5,069 nt of DNA from an uncultured Pelolinea sp. (GTDB lineage Bacteria; Chloroflexota; Anaerolineae; Anaerolineales; Anaerolineaceae), in the NCBI GenBank assembly GCA_937902055.1, contig CALGUJ010000030.1, forward strand, positions 1 through 5,069, written 5' to 3'. The notes beneath the pieces were generated by a model. The model was given only the letters and a program-made list of their open reading frames with translations, was not told the origin of the DNA and did no database searches. The position numbers and the translations under genes are program-made. Shown one piece after another: positions 1 to 5,069 of this stretch (the first letter of the stretch is position 1; each line of letters begins with the position of its first letter).

Positions 1-1
1 C

Positions 2-1150
2 ATGGACGATCTTCAGAAACTGGAGCTGCTCTCCGGCGCCAGCCAACGCGAAACCGGTGAGGACGGCTGCCGCTTGTCGGGCGCTGTCTGTAAAAAGGGG
101 ATCGTTCTCACGCAAGCCCGCTTACCGAATGGCAAATCCACCACCTTGCTGAAATCGCTGCTATCCACCTACTGCGAAAATGACTGTCTCTACTGTTGTT
201 TTCGCCGCGGGCGTGATATCCGCCGCGCCAGCTACCAGCCGGAGGAATTCGCCCGCGTGGTGCTCAATCTCACCAATGCCGGCCTCATCCAGGGCGTTTT
301 TCTCAGTTCCGGCGTGTTCGGCGGCGGCGTGCTCACTCAAGACCGCCTGATTGCTGCCGCCGAGGTGCTTCGCAATAAATTCGAATACCGCGGTTACCTG
401 CATCTCAAGATTATGCCGGGCGCCGAATACGACCAGGTGCTGGCTTCCATGCGCCTGGCCGACCGCGTGTCGGTCAACCTCGAAGCGCCCAACGCCCGCC
501 GCCTGCCCGATCTGGCGCCCAGCAAGCGCTTCCTGCCCCAATTGCTCACTCCCCTGCGCTGGATCAACCAGATCCGCCGGGCTTTGCCTGCCGCCGGCGG
601 TTGGAAGAACCGCTGGCCGTCTTCCTGCACCCAGTTCGTGGTGGGCGGTGCGGGCGAGAGCGACCTGGAATTGCTGGAAACCTCCCAAACCCTCCACCGC
701 GCTTACGGGCTGTGGCGCGTGTATTACTCGGCGCTCAAGCCCGAATTCGATACGCCCCTGCAGCACCATGACCCCATCCCGCTGCGCCGGGAGCTGCGCC
801 TTTACCAGGCCGATTTTCTGCTGCGCGATTATGGTTTTTCCCGGCAGGAACTCATCCTCGATCCCGCCGGCAACCTGCCTCTGGAGTCTGATCCCAAGCA
901 GCGCTGGGCGCAGTCTCATCTCGCTCCTCAACCGCTGGAGCTCAACTGCGCCAGCCGCGAAGAGTTGTTGCGCGTGCCCGGTATCGGCCCCAAATCCGCT
1001 GAAGCCATTCTGAAAGCCCGCCGCTGGCATACCCTGCGCGATCTCGGCAGCCTGGAAAAACTGGGCATCCATTCGCAGCGCGCCGCGGCTTTTGTCCTGC
1101 TCGATGGCCGCCGTCCGCCCACCCAACCCAGTCTGTTTGCGTTAGAATAG
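2..1150 (+). CDS. Radical SAM protein with C-terminal helix-hairpin-helix; putative DNA modification/repair protein
   Basis: A 382-residue protein of the family annotated as putative DNA modification/repair radical SAM protein (TIGR03916-like, linked to uracil-DNA-glycosylase-like partners). Seen: CxxxCxxC with Cys58, Cys62 and Cys65, the ligands for a 4Fe-4S cluster that cleaves S-adenosylmethionine, followed by the family-like LSSGV strand at 101-105. A radical SAM barrel spans about 50-270. A C-terminal HhH at about 313-350 carries the hairpin VPGIGPK at 325-331, typical of non-sequence-specific DNA backbone binding. The last residues include QPSLF (375-379), resembling a beta-clamp-binding peptide. 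The ATG at base 2 is accepted because MDDLQKLELL matches how I recall family members beginning, but the ribosome binding site lies outside the window. The length is slightly short for the family. The reaction and substrate are unknown for the family. The usual DUF4130-type partner is not downstream, so it would be upstream or absent. Family assignment is firm; function is inference. Confidence 0.9.
   Translation: MDDLQKLELLSGASQRETGEDGCRLSGAVCKKGIVLTQARLPNGKSTTLLKSLLSTYCENDCLYCCFRRGRDIRRASYQPEEFARVVLNLTNAGLIQGVFLSSGVFGGGVLTQDRLIAAAEVLRNKFEYRGYLHLKIMPGAEYDQVLASMRLADRVSVNLEAPNARRLPDLAPSKRFLPQLLTPLRWINQIRRALPAAGGWKNRWPSSCTQFVVGGAGESDLELLETSQTLHRAYGLWRVYYSALKPEFDTPLQHHDPIPLRRELRLYQADFLLRDYGFSRQELILDPAGNLPLESDPKQRWAQSHLAPQPLELNCASREELLRVPGIGPKSAEAILKARRWHTLRDLGSLEKLGIHSQRAAAFVLLDGRRPPTQPSLFALE
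1124..1138 (+). other. Candidate beta-sliding-clamp-binding pentapeptide (QPSLF) at C-terminus of the radical SAM protein
   Basis: Codons 375-379 read Gln-Pro-Ser-Leu-Phe, three residues before the C-terminus and after a Pro/Arg-rich segment (GRRPPT) likely to be flexible. Bacterial clamp-binding peptides follow the pattern QL(S/D)LF or Qxx(L/M)F and often sit at extreme termini. Here Gln1, Ser3, Leu4 and Phe5 fit, and Pro replaces the usual Leu at position 2. The match is seen in the sequence; binding to DnaN is inferred. Confidence 0.5.
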
Positions 1151-1155
1151 ACCGG

Positions 1156-1183
1156 TTCCCATTTTTCCGCTTGGGTTTATAAT
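1156..1183 (+). promoter_or_regulatory. Predicted sigma70-type promoter for the nagA operon
   Basis: The 59-base gap between the radical SAM gene and nagA is noticeably AT-rich against its surroundings. It holds a perfect TATAAT at 1178-1183. A 4/6 match to TTGACA (TTCCCA, 1156-1161) lies 16 bases upstream. Transcription would begin near 1190, leaving a leader of about 20 bases that includes the Shine-Dalgarno AGGGA at 1201-1205. No rho-independent terminator hairpin is visible in the gap, so read-through from the upstream gene remains possible. Confidence 0.55.
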
Positions 1184-1209
1184 TCATTCAATCTGCTTGT
1201 AGGGACAAC

Positions 1210-2373
1210 ATGACCACCTTAATCGAAAACGCCACGCTGGTTACGCCATTTGAAGAACTGCGCGATTCCGCCTTGCTGTTTGACGACCAGGGCCTGATCG
1301 TGTCCATCGGTGAAACGCCGCCCTCGCTGCATGAAAAAATCACCCGCGTCGACGCGGGCGGCAGATATCTCATCCCCGGCCTGATCGATATGCATGTCCA
1401 TGGCGGCTTTGGCGTTTCCTTCGGTCTGGGTGATCTGGCGGCTGATCTGGAAAAATATTCAACCTGGGCCGCCGGCAACGCAGAAACCGGTTTTCTGTTA
1501 TCCCTCACCGGCCCTGACGCGGACTTCATCCAAAAGACCCTCGCAGCCTACGCCAACCTGCTCCACCGTGAGTATCGCGGCGCCCAGCCTCTCGGCTTGC
1601 ACCTCGAAGGGCCTTTTCTCAATCCCGAAAAGCACGGAGCCTATAACCCGGCCTGGATCCGCCTGCCCAGCCGTGCGGAGACGCAGTCTTATCTCGACGC
1701 CGGCCAAGGTTGGATCAAACACATGACCCTGGCGCCGGAACTGCCGGGTGCGCCCGAGGTGGCGCGCCTGTTGGCCGATGCCGGCGTGATCCCCGCCCTG
1801 GGCCACTCCAACACGGATTTCGAAAAAGCGTCCGCTGCTTTGCGCGGATATTATTCCCACGTGACCCATGCTTTCAACGCCCAATCGCCGCTCAATCACC
1901 GTCAGCCGGGCGTGGTGGGCGCGCTGCTGGCTTCCGAACGCGTCACGGCCGAGTTGATCGCTGACGGACGCCACGTTCATCCGGCCGCCATGCGCATCTT
2001 GCTGCGCTGCCTGGGCGTCGACCGCCTTGTGTTGATCACCGATGCCATGCCGGGCGCCGGCATGCCGGACGGCGATTATGATCTGCTCGGCCAGAAAGTT
2101 TCCGTGCGCGGCGGATTTGCCACCTTGCCGGATGGCACCATCGGCGGCAGCACGGCCGCCCTCAACGGCTGTGTGCGCAACATGATCAGGTTGGCAGGTG
2201 CATCTTTTAAAGAAGCAATCCAAATGGCCTCTTTCAATCCCGCCAGGGTGTTGGGGTTGGATGACCGGCTGGGAAGTTTGCAGCCCGGCAAGTCTGCCGA
2301 CCTAGCCCTGGTCGACGCGGATTTGAACGTATTCATGACTTTCGTTAAAGGCAAATTGGTATACTCAAAATAA
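1210..2373 (+). CDS. nagA: N-acetylglucosamine-6-phosphate deacetylase (NagA-like, amidohydrolase superfamily)
   Basis: A 387-residue cytoplasmic metal-dependent amidohydrolase, of normal NagA length. It is expected to hydrolyse the N-acetyl group of GlcNAc-6-phosphate (or GalNAc-6-phosphate) to the amino-sugar phosphate and acetate. Seen: HxH at His62/His64 in PGLIDMHVHG; metal-ligand Glu133 in HLEGPF; His199 in GHSNTD; His220 in THAFNA; Arg231 in HRQPG and His255 in DGRHVH, matching the E. coli substrate-phosphate residues Arg227 and His251; catalytic Asp278 in ITDAMPGAG. The HxH, replaced in E. coli NagA by non-His residues, suggests a two-metal site as in the Bacillus type. Odd: the residue 12 after Glu133, where E. 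coli has His143, is Tyr145, and the segment after HxH (GGFGVSFG) is diverged. AGGGA at 1201-1205 lies 4 bases before the ATG, and an in-frame stop at 1180-1182 excludes a longer common start. It is the first gene of an apparent operon with two oxidoreductases. The family is secure; the exact sugar (NagA versus AgaA) is not. Confidence 0.9.
   Translation: MTTLIENATLVTPFEELRDSALLFDDQGLIVSIGETPPSLHEKITRVDAGGRYLIPGLIDMHVHGGFGVSFGLGDLAADLEKYSTWAAGNAETGFLLSLTGPDADFIQKTLAAYANLLHREYRGAQPLGLHLEGPFLNPEKHGAYNPAWIRLPSRAETQSYLDAGQGWIKHMTLAPELPGAPEVARLLADAGVIPALGHSNTDFEKASAALRGYYSHVTHAFNAQSPLNHRQPGVVGALLASERVTAELIADGRHVHPAAMRILLRCLGVDRLVLITDAMPGAGMPDGDYDLLGQKVSVRGGFATLPDGTIGGSTAALNGCVRNMIRLAGASFKEAIQMASFNPARVLGLDDRLGSLQPGKSADLALVDADLNVFMTFVKGKLVYSK
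2357..2365 (+). promoter_or_regulatory. Possible internal extended -10 promoter at the end of nagA
   Basis: TGGTATACT is an extended -10 element: the TGn at 2357-2359 directly precedes TATACT, a 5/6 match to TATAAT. The only -35-like hexamer upstream is ATGACT at 2335-2340 with a long 19-base spacer, which fits an extended -10 promoter that depends little on -35. Transcription would begin near 2372, right at the Shine-Dalgarno of the next gene. It lies inside nagA codons (K-L-V-Y-S-K), so chance occurrence is a real alternative. Confidence 0.3.
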
Positions 2374-2377
2374 GGAG
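2372..2377 (+). promoter_or_regulatory. Shine-Dalgarno AAGGAG overlapping the nagA stop codon
   Basis: AAGGAG shares its first two bases with the TAA stop of nagA (2371-2373) and sits 9 bases before the ATG at 2387. This placement supports ATG 2387 over the in-frame ATG at 2402 (Met6) and suggests that ribosomes finishing nagA help initiate the oxidoreductase. Confidence 0.75.
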
Positions 2378-2386
2378 AACTCATCC

Positions 2387-3529
2387 ATGACGGAAAAACA
2401 AATGAAAATCGGACTGGTCGGCTTGGGAGGTATCGGCAAGGTGCATGCCCATGCCTATCATTCCATCCCCCATTGCTTTAGCCAGCCCAAAGTCAACGCC
2501 CGCCTGGCTGCCGTGCTGCGTTCCGCCGCCGGCCGCGATCGGGAATTATTGAATAACCTGGGCAGCCCGCTCGAAACTGCCGATCCGTTCGATTTCTTCA
2601 ATCAGGACCTGGATGTGGTCGATGTCTGCTCGCCCAACCACCTGCACCTCGAGCATATTTCCGCCGCGGCTGATAAAAAACAGCATATTTATTGCGAAAA
2701 GCCGTTGGCGCTGAATTTGGCCGAAGCCCGCCGCATGGCCGAAAAAGCAGGCCAGGCCGGCGTGCTGACCCACACCGCCTTTGTCATGCGCTACTACCCC
2801 GCCGCCCGCCAGGCCAAAGCCATCCTGGACAGCGGCGCGCTGGGTGAGATTTACAATTTCCGCGCTTATCTCTTCCATAGCAGCTATATGGATCCCCAGC
2901 GCCCCATCTCCTGGCGCCTGCAGAACAAGTTTTCCGGCGGCGGCGCGCTGGCCGACCTGGGCGTGCATTCCATCGATACTGTACGTTACCTGCTGGGCGA
3001 CGCCGATTGGGTGCAGTGCCGCACGCGCACCTTCATCGCCGCGCGCCCCAAAGCAGCCGGCAGCAGCGAGTTGGTGCCGGTGGATGTGGATGATTGGGCG
3101 CTCTGCACGCTCGGTTTGAAGAACGGCGCGCAGGGTGTAGTCGAAACCACCCGCATGTGCGGCGGTATCAGCGATACCTCGCGCATACAGATCTTCGGCA
3201 GCCGCGGCAGCCTTGAGGTCGATTTCCTGCGCCCGCAAAACGCGCTCTGGTACGATCTGCAGCGCAAGCAGGTCTGCTTCGGCGCGCAGGACTTTCCGCT
3301 TCCGGAGGGTGAACGCCCCATGAGCGAGATATACCCGCCCGCCAAGCTTTCGCTCGGCGATTTCAACGACACCCATTTCGCTTGTATCATGGACTTCCTG
3401 TTGAATATCGTTGAAAATCGTCCTTCAGCCGTGAATTTTGCTTCGGCCGTAAAGGCCCAGGAAATTCTCGAAGCGGCTTATCTCTCCGCCGCCCGCGGCG
3501 CGGAAACCATTCGGCTGCCGCTGGCTTGA
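2387..3529 (+). CDS. Gfo/Idh/MocA family NAD(P)-dependent oxidoreductase (first of two)
   Basis: A 380-residue soluble cytoplasmic oxidoreductase. Seen: N-terminal Rossmann fold with GLGGIG at residues 12-17; the family signature Glu104-Lys105-Pro106, whose Lys contacts nicotinamide and substrate; and the C-terminal alpha/beta domain with GGGALADLGVHSID, in which Asp190 and His194 form the DxxxH catalytic pair. The ending (EAAYLSAARG...IRLPLA) is the standard family close. Such enzymes oxidise or reduce one hydroxyl or keto group of sugars, inositols or sugar derivatives; a few relatives use tightly bound NAD for glycoside cleavage. Here there is no signal peptide or Tat motif, unlike many of those glycosidases. 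The 13-base gap to nagA and the coupled ribosome binding site point to a shared carbohydrate pathway. The substrate cannot be read from the sequence, and names such as inositol dehydrogenase would be over-annotation. Alternative start: Met6 at 2402, with no good ribosome site. Confidence 0.92.
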   Translation: MTEKQMKIGLVGLGGIGKVHAHAYHSIPHCFSQPKVNARLAAVLRSAAGRDRELLNNLGSPLETADPFDFFNQDLDVVDVCSPNHLHLEHISAAADKKQHIYCEKPLALNLAEARRMAEKAGQAGVLTHTAFVMRYYPAARQAKAILDSGALGEIYNFRAYLFHSSYMDPQRPISWRLQNKFSGGGALADLGVHSIDTVRYLLGDADWVQCRTRTFIAARPKAAGSSELVPVDVDDWALCTLGLKNGAQGVVETTRMCGGISDTSRIQIFGSRGSLEVDFLRPQNALWYDLQRKQVCFGAQDFPLPEGERPMSEIYPPAKLSLGDFNDTHFACIMDFLLNIVENRPSAVNFASAVKAQEILEAAYLSAARGAETIRLPLA

Positions 3530-3540
3530 ACGGGAAAAGA

Positions 3541-3546
3541 AAGGAA
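3541..3546 (+). promoter_or_regulatory. Shine-Dalgarno AAGGAA that sets the start of the second oxidoreductase at 3553
   Basis: AAGGAA, within GAAAGGAA (3539-3546), lies 6 bases before ATG 3553. A longer reading would begin at TTG 3526, which overlaps the stop of the previous gene (TTGA). It has no purine-rich site upstream and would add nine residues (MNGKRKEFR) before the Rossmann strand MKIAVIG. The ATG is therefore preferred. Confidence 0.8.
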
Positions 3547-3552
3547 TTTCGC

Positions 3553-4536
3553 ATGAAAATCGCTGTCATCGGGGCCGGTGGGATTGCCGAAAAGGCTTAT
3601 TTCCCGCTGCTGCTGAAATGGCCCGGGTTGGAACTTACCTCGCTCTACAGCCGCACGCAGGCCACCCTCGACCGGGTATCCGTCAAATGGGGCATCGAAA
3701 ATACCACCACCAATCTCGAGGCAGTGCTGGAAACCCGCCCGCAGGCGGCTTTCGTAGTCTCCAGCAACACCAGCCATTTCGATATCTGCAAGCTGCTGTT
3801 GGAAAACGGCGTCGACGTGTTCGTCGAGAAACCCCTGGCCACCTCCAGCGCCCAGGCCGAAGAGCTAGCCCGCCTGGCCGACAAACACCGGCGTGTCATG
3901 GCAGTGGCCTTCAACCGCCGTTATGCCCTGCTCTATCGTCAAGCTAAGGAACTCTTCGGCGAACGGCGTATCCAAACCGCGCTGATCCAAAAGCACCGCC
4001 CGGTCAGCCCGCATGTGAATCTCTTCAACCAGTACCTCGACGACACCATTCATCAAATCGACCTGATGCGCTTTTACTGCGGCGATCTGCAAGCTCTCTC
4101 CACCCATTACACCCTGCAGGACGGCAGGTTGACCGGCGCCGTCAGTACCGCCCGCACTGCCGCCGGCGGTCTGGTCACCCTGGTGAACAGCCTGCAGGCC
4201 GGCGCCTGGCAGGAAAGCGTTGACCTGCATGGCGAAGGCTTCAGCCTGCACGTGGATGCTTTCCGTGAGCTGCGCGTGAAGTACGGTGACCATGAGGAAG
4301 TCTATGGCGCCGACCGCGCCGGTAAATGGGTGCCCGAATTGCGCGAGCGCGGATTCGAAGGCCAGGTGGCGCACTTCCTTGAATGCGTCCAGACCCGCCA
4401 AACGCCCCTCGTCAATGCCTGGGAAGCCGCCAAAACCCAGAAATTGATGGAGGACCTGGTGCTGGCTTCCGGCGACCCGCTCTCTTCGCCTGAAAACGAT
4501 TGGGACAAGATCGACCGTTGGGGCGAAAAACCCTGA
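3553..4536 (+). CDS. Gfo/Idh/MocA family oxidoreductase, MviM/YceM-like subgroup (second of two)
   Basis: A 327-residue soluble oxidoreductase starting at ATG 3553. Seen: Rossmann strand MKIAVIGAGGIA, with the last glycine of the nucleotide loop replaced by Ala12 (common in this family); Glu92-Lys93-Pro94 in VEKPLA; an FNRRYALLY segment at about residues 118-126, reminiscent of the YceM/MviM subgroup; and DDTIHQID with Asp163 and His167 as the catalytic DxxxH pair. The C-terminal domain is shorter than in the preceding oxidoreductase, and the two clearly belong to different subgroups, so this is not a recent tandem duplication. The 23-base gap with its own ribosome site fits the same operon. 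The substrate is unknown; presumably it acts on a sugar or sugar phosphate related to the NagA step. The hydrophilic tail from about residue 308 (PLSSPENDWDKIDRW) is probably disordered. MviM is called a virulence factor in some databases only by homology; nothing here supports virulence. Confidence 0.9.
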   Translation: MKIAVIGAGGIAEKAYFPLLLKWPGLELTSLYSRTQATLDRVSVKWGIENTTTNLEAVLETRPQAAFVVSSNTSHFDICKLLLENGVDVFVEKPLATSSAQAEELARLADKHRRVMAVAFNRRYALLYRQAKELFGERRIQTALIQKHRPVSPHVNLFNQYLDDTIHQIDLMRFYCGDLQALSTHYTLQDGRLTGAVSTARTAAGGLVTLVNSLQAGAWQESVDLHGEGFSLHVDAFRELRVKYGDHEEVYGADRAGKWVPELRERGFEGQVAHFLECVQTRQTPLVNAWEAAKTQKLMEDLVLASGDPLSSPENDWDKIDRWGEKP

Positions 4537-4561
4537 CACCGTCCTTCATCCATAGTAAAAT
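4533..4561 (+). promoter_or_regulatory. Strong predicted sigma70-type promoter, placed for a leaderless methyltransferase mRNA
   Basis: CTGACA (4533-4538, 5/6 to TTGACA) and TAAAAT (4556-4561, 5/6 to TATAAT) are separated by exactly 17 bases. The -35 overlaps the TGA stop of the upstream oxidoreductase (4534-4536). The -10 ends six bases before the methyltransferase ATG at 4568, so the expected first transcribed base is the A of that ATG or very near it. No Shine-Dalgarno is present between stop and start, consistent with leaderless translation. Confidence 0.6.
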
Positions 4562-4567
4562 CGTCCA

Positions 4568-5069
4568 ATGCCTACCGAAAAAGAAGTCTACCAATCCCAC
4601 GCCGATCGCTATGAGCAATTGGTCTATCGCGAGGATTATCAAAAGAATCTCCCCAAGGTCGTGCGGAATATCCGCGATTTTGCCGGTTTGGATATTGTCG
4701 AATTGGGCGCCGGCACCGGCCGCCTGACGCGCTTCTTGGCGCGCGAAGCGCGCCGGGTATACGCCAGCGACATCTCCTTCCACATGCTCAGCCAGGCCGC
4801 CGGCCTGTTGCGCCCGGAAGAAACCGCGCATACCGTGCTTTCTGTGGCTGATATGCGCCGTGTACCCTTCCCGGATGCCTGCGCCGACCTGGTCATTGCC
4901 GGCTGGAGCTTCTGCTATCTGGCGGTTTGGGGAGCCGACCGCTGGCAGGCGGAATTGGAAAATGGCGTCAGCGAGGCGCTGCGCCTGCTGCGTCCCGGCG
5001 GCGTGGTCATCCTCTTCGAGAATTACGGCACCGGCTCCGAAACCCCCGCCCCGCCTCCCCACCTGAATG
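4568..5069 (+). CDS. Class I SAM-dependent methyltransferase (3' end cut by window edge)
   Basis: The reading frame stays open to the window end and gives 167 complete codons with no stop. Seen: an N-terminal helix VYQSHADRYEQLV typical of small-molecule methyltransferases; motif I VELGAGTGRLT at residues 44-54, which binds S-adenosylmethionine; acidic Asp68 in YASDIS, which usually holds the ribose hydroxyls; Asp95-Met96 in VADM followed by VPFPDACADLVIAGWS (motif II region); and LRPGG at 141-145. It therefore matches the Methyltransf_11/25 type. The start is tightly bounded: an in-frame TAA at 4556-4558 lies just upstream and no start codon intervenes. No Shine-Dalgarno is visible. The acceptor molecule cannot be named; families like this act on quinones, lipids, small metabolites or tRNA. 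It has its own predicted promoter and may be unrelated to the sugar operon. Confidence 0.88.
   Translation, partial: MPTEKEVYQSHADRYEQLVYREDYQKNLPKVVRNIRDFAGLDIVELGAGTGRLTRFLAREARRVYASDISFHMLSQAAGLLRPEETAHTVLSVADMRRVPFPDACADLVIAGWSFCYLAVWGADRWQAELENGVSEALRLLRPGGVVILFENYGTGSETPAPPPHLN
4738..4754. repeat. Perfect 7-bp inverted repeat with GAA loop inside the methyltransferase gene
   Basis: GGCGCGC, a GAA loop, then GCGCGCC pair perfectly; in RNA two U-G wobbles could extend the stem at 4736-4737 and 4755-4756. The core contains GCGAAGC, known as an unusually stable DNA mini-hairpin. No T-run follows, so it is not a rho-independent terminator. It encodes part of LAREARRV, so it may only reflect GC-rich Ala/Arg codons. 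Confidence 0.5.

Noticed and set aside
161..1126. Long minus-strand open frame (321 codons) opposite the radical SAM gene
   Set aside because: It mirrors a well-supported coding gene in a GC-rich genome, where antisense frames stay open. The translation is low-complexity and Ala/Gly/Gln-rich with no recognisable domain.
1151..1175. Possible terminator in the gap after the radical SAM gene (CCC, T-run, then GGG)
   Set aside because: The stem would be three base pairs, and the T-run lies in the loop rather than after the stem.
1498..2223. Minus-strand open frame (241 codons) opposite nagA
   Set aside because: Shadow of nagA, whose catalytic motifs occur throughout the plus frame. The antisense product shows no domain.
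2546..3376. Minus-strand open frame (276 codons) opposite the first oxidoreductase
   Set aside because: Shadow of the plus-strand gene; no domain and no ribosome site evident.
3526..3552. TTG start giving the second oxidoreductase nine extra residues
   Set aside because: No ribosome site upstream of the TTG, while AAGGAA is well placed for ATG 3553, where the Rossmann strand begins as in relatives.
4521..4533. GGG...AAAAACCC mini-hairpin at the end of the oxidoreductase as a terminator
   Set aside because: Only about three base pairs and no T-run afterwards; far too weak for a rho-independent terminator.
2387..4536. Tandem duplication of the two oxidoreductase genes
   Set aside because: They share only general family motifs, differ in length (380 versus 327 residues) and in the sequence around the catalytic pair, so they are distant relatives rather than a recent duplicate.
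3865..4539. Minus-strand open frame (224 codons) opposite the second oxidoreductase
   Set aside because: Shadow frame covering the region that codes for the catalytic DxxxH pair on the plus strand; no recognisable product.
4500..4727. Small plus-strand open frame (75 codons) bridging the oxidoreductase end and methyltransferase start
   Set aside because: Out of frame with both real genes, rich in chance Ser/Ile/Pro codons, and overlaps methyltransferase motif I coding.
4412..5062. Minus-strand open frame (216 codons) across the oxidoreductase/methyltransferase junction
   Set aside because: It runs antisense through two supported genes and a promoter; Ala/Gly-rich shadow with no motifs.

Overview
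The window is a compact, all-plus-strand stretch of bacterial chromosome with visibly high G+C (C/G-ending codons dominate; by eye about 60%, not counted). Five protein genes fill nearly all of it. The codon style, the simple bacterial gene spacing and the pairing of a NagA-type deacetylase with Gfo/Idh/MocA oxidoreductases would suit an anaerobic, sugar-fermenting lineage such as Anaerolineae (Chloroflexota). That placement is an impression from family resemblance and is not proven by any marker here. I see no tRNA, rRNA, CRISPR, IS element, phage gene or attachment site.

Layout. (1) 2-1150: radical SAM protein with a C-terminal helix-hairpin-helix, of the family annotated as 'putative DNA modification/repair radical SAM protein'. 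It ends in a pentapeptide that looks like a sliding-clamp-binding motif. (2) 1151-1209: short intergenic region with a perfect TATAAT. (3) 1210-4536: apparent three-gene operon made of a NagA-like N-acetyl-hexosamine-6-phosphate deacetylase and two Gfo/Idh/MocA oxidoreductases from different subgroups, with gaps of 13 and 23 bases and a clear Shine-Dalgarno before each oxidoreductase. (4) 4537-4567: 31-base gap carrying a near-consensus sigma70-type promoter placed so that transcription should begin at the next start codon. (5) 4568 to the window edge: class I SAM-dependent methyltransferase, cut off by the end of the window.

How they work together. The middle operon looks like a sugar-derivative catabolic cassette: deacetylation of an N-acetylated amino-sugar phosphate plus two NAD(P)-dependent steps. 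The usual partners (nagB deaminase, kinase, transporter, regulator) are not in view, and NagA carries a Tyr where the E. coli enzyme has His143, so the exact substrate is open. The first gene is functionally separate (DNA repair or modification); its usual DUF4130/uracil-DNA-glycosylase-like partner would have to lie upstream of the window. The methyltransferase appears to be its own transcription unit.

No clearly undescribed multi-gene system can be proven from this window. The best leads are the predicted leaderless promoter of the methyltransferase, the clamp-binding-like tail of the radical SAM protein, and the NagA/double-oxidoreductase cassette with an altered NagA active-site position.
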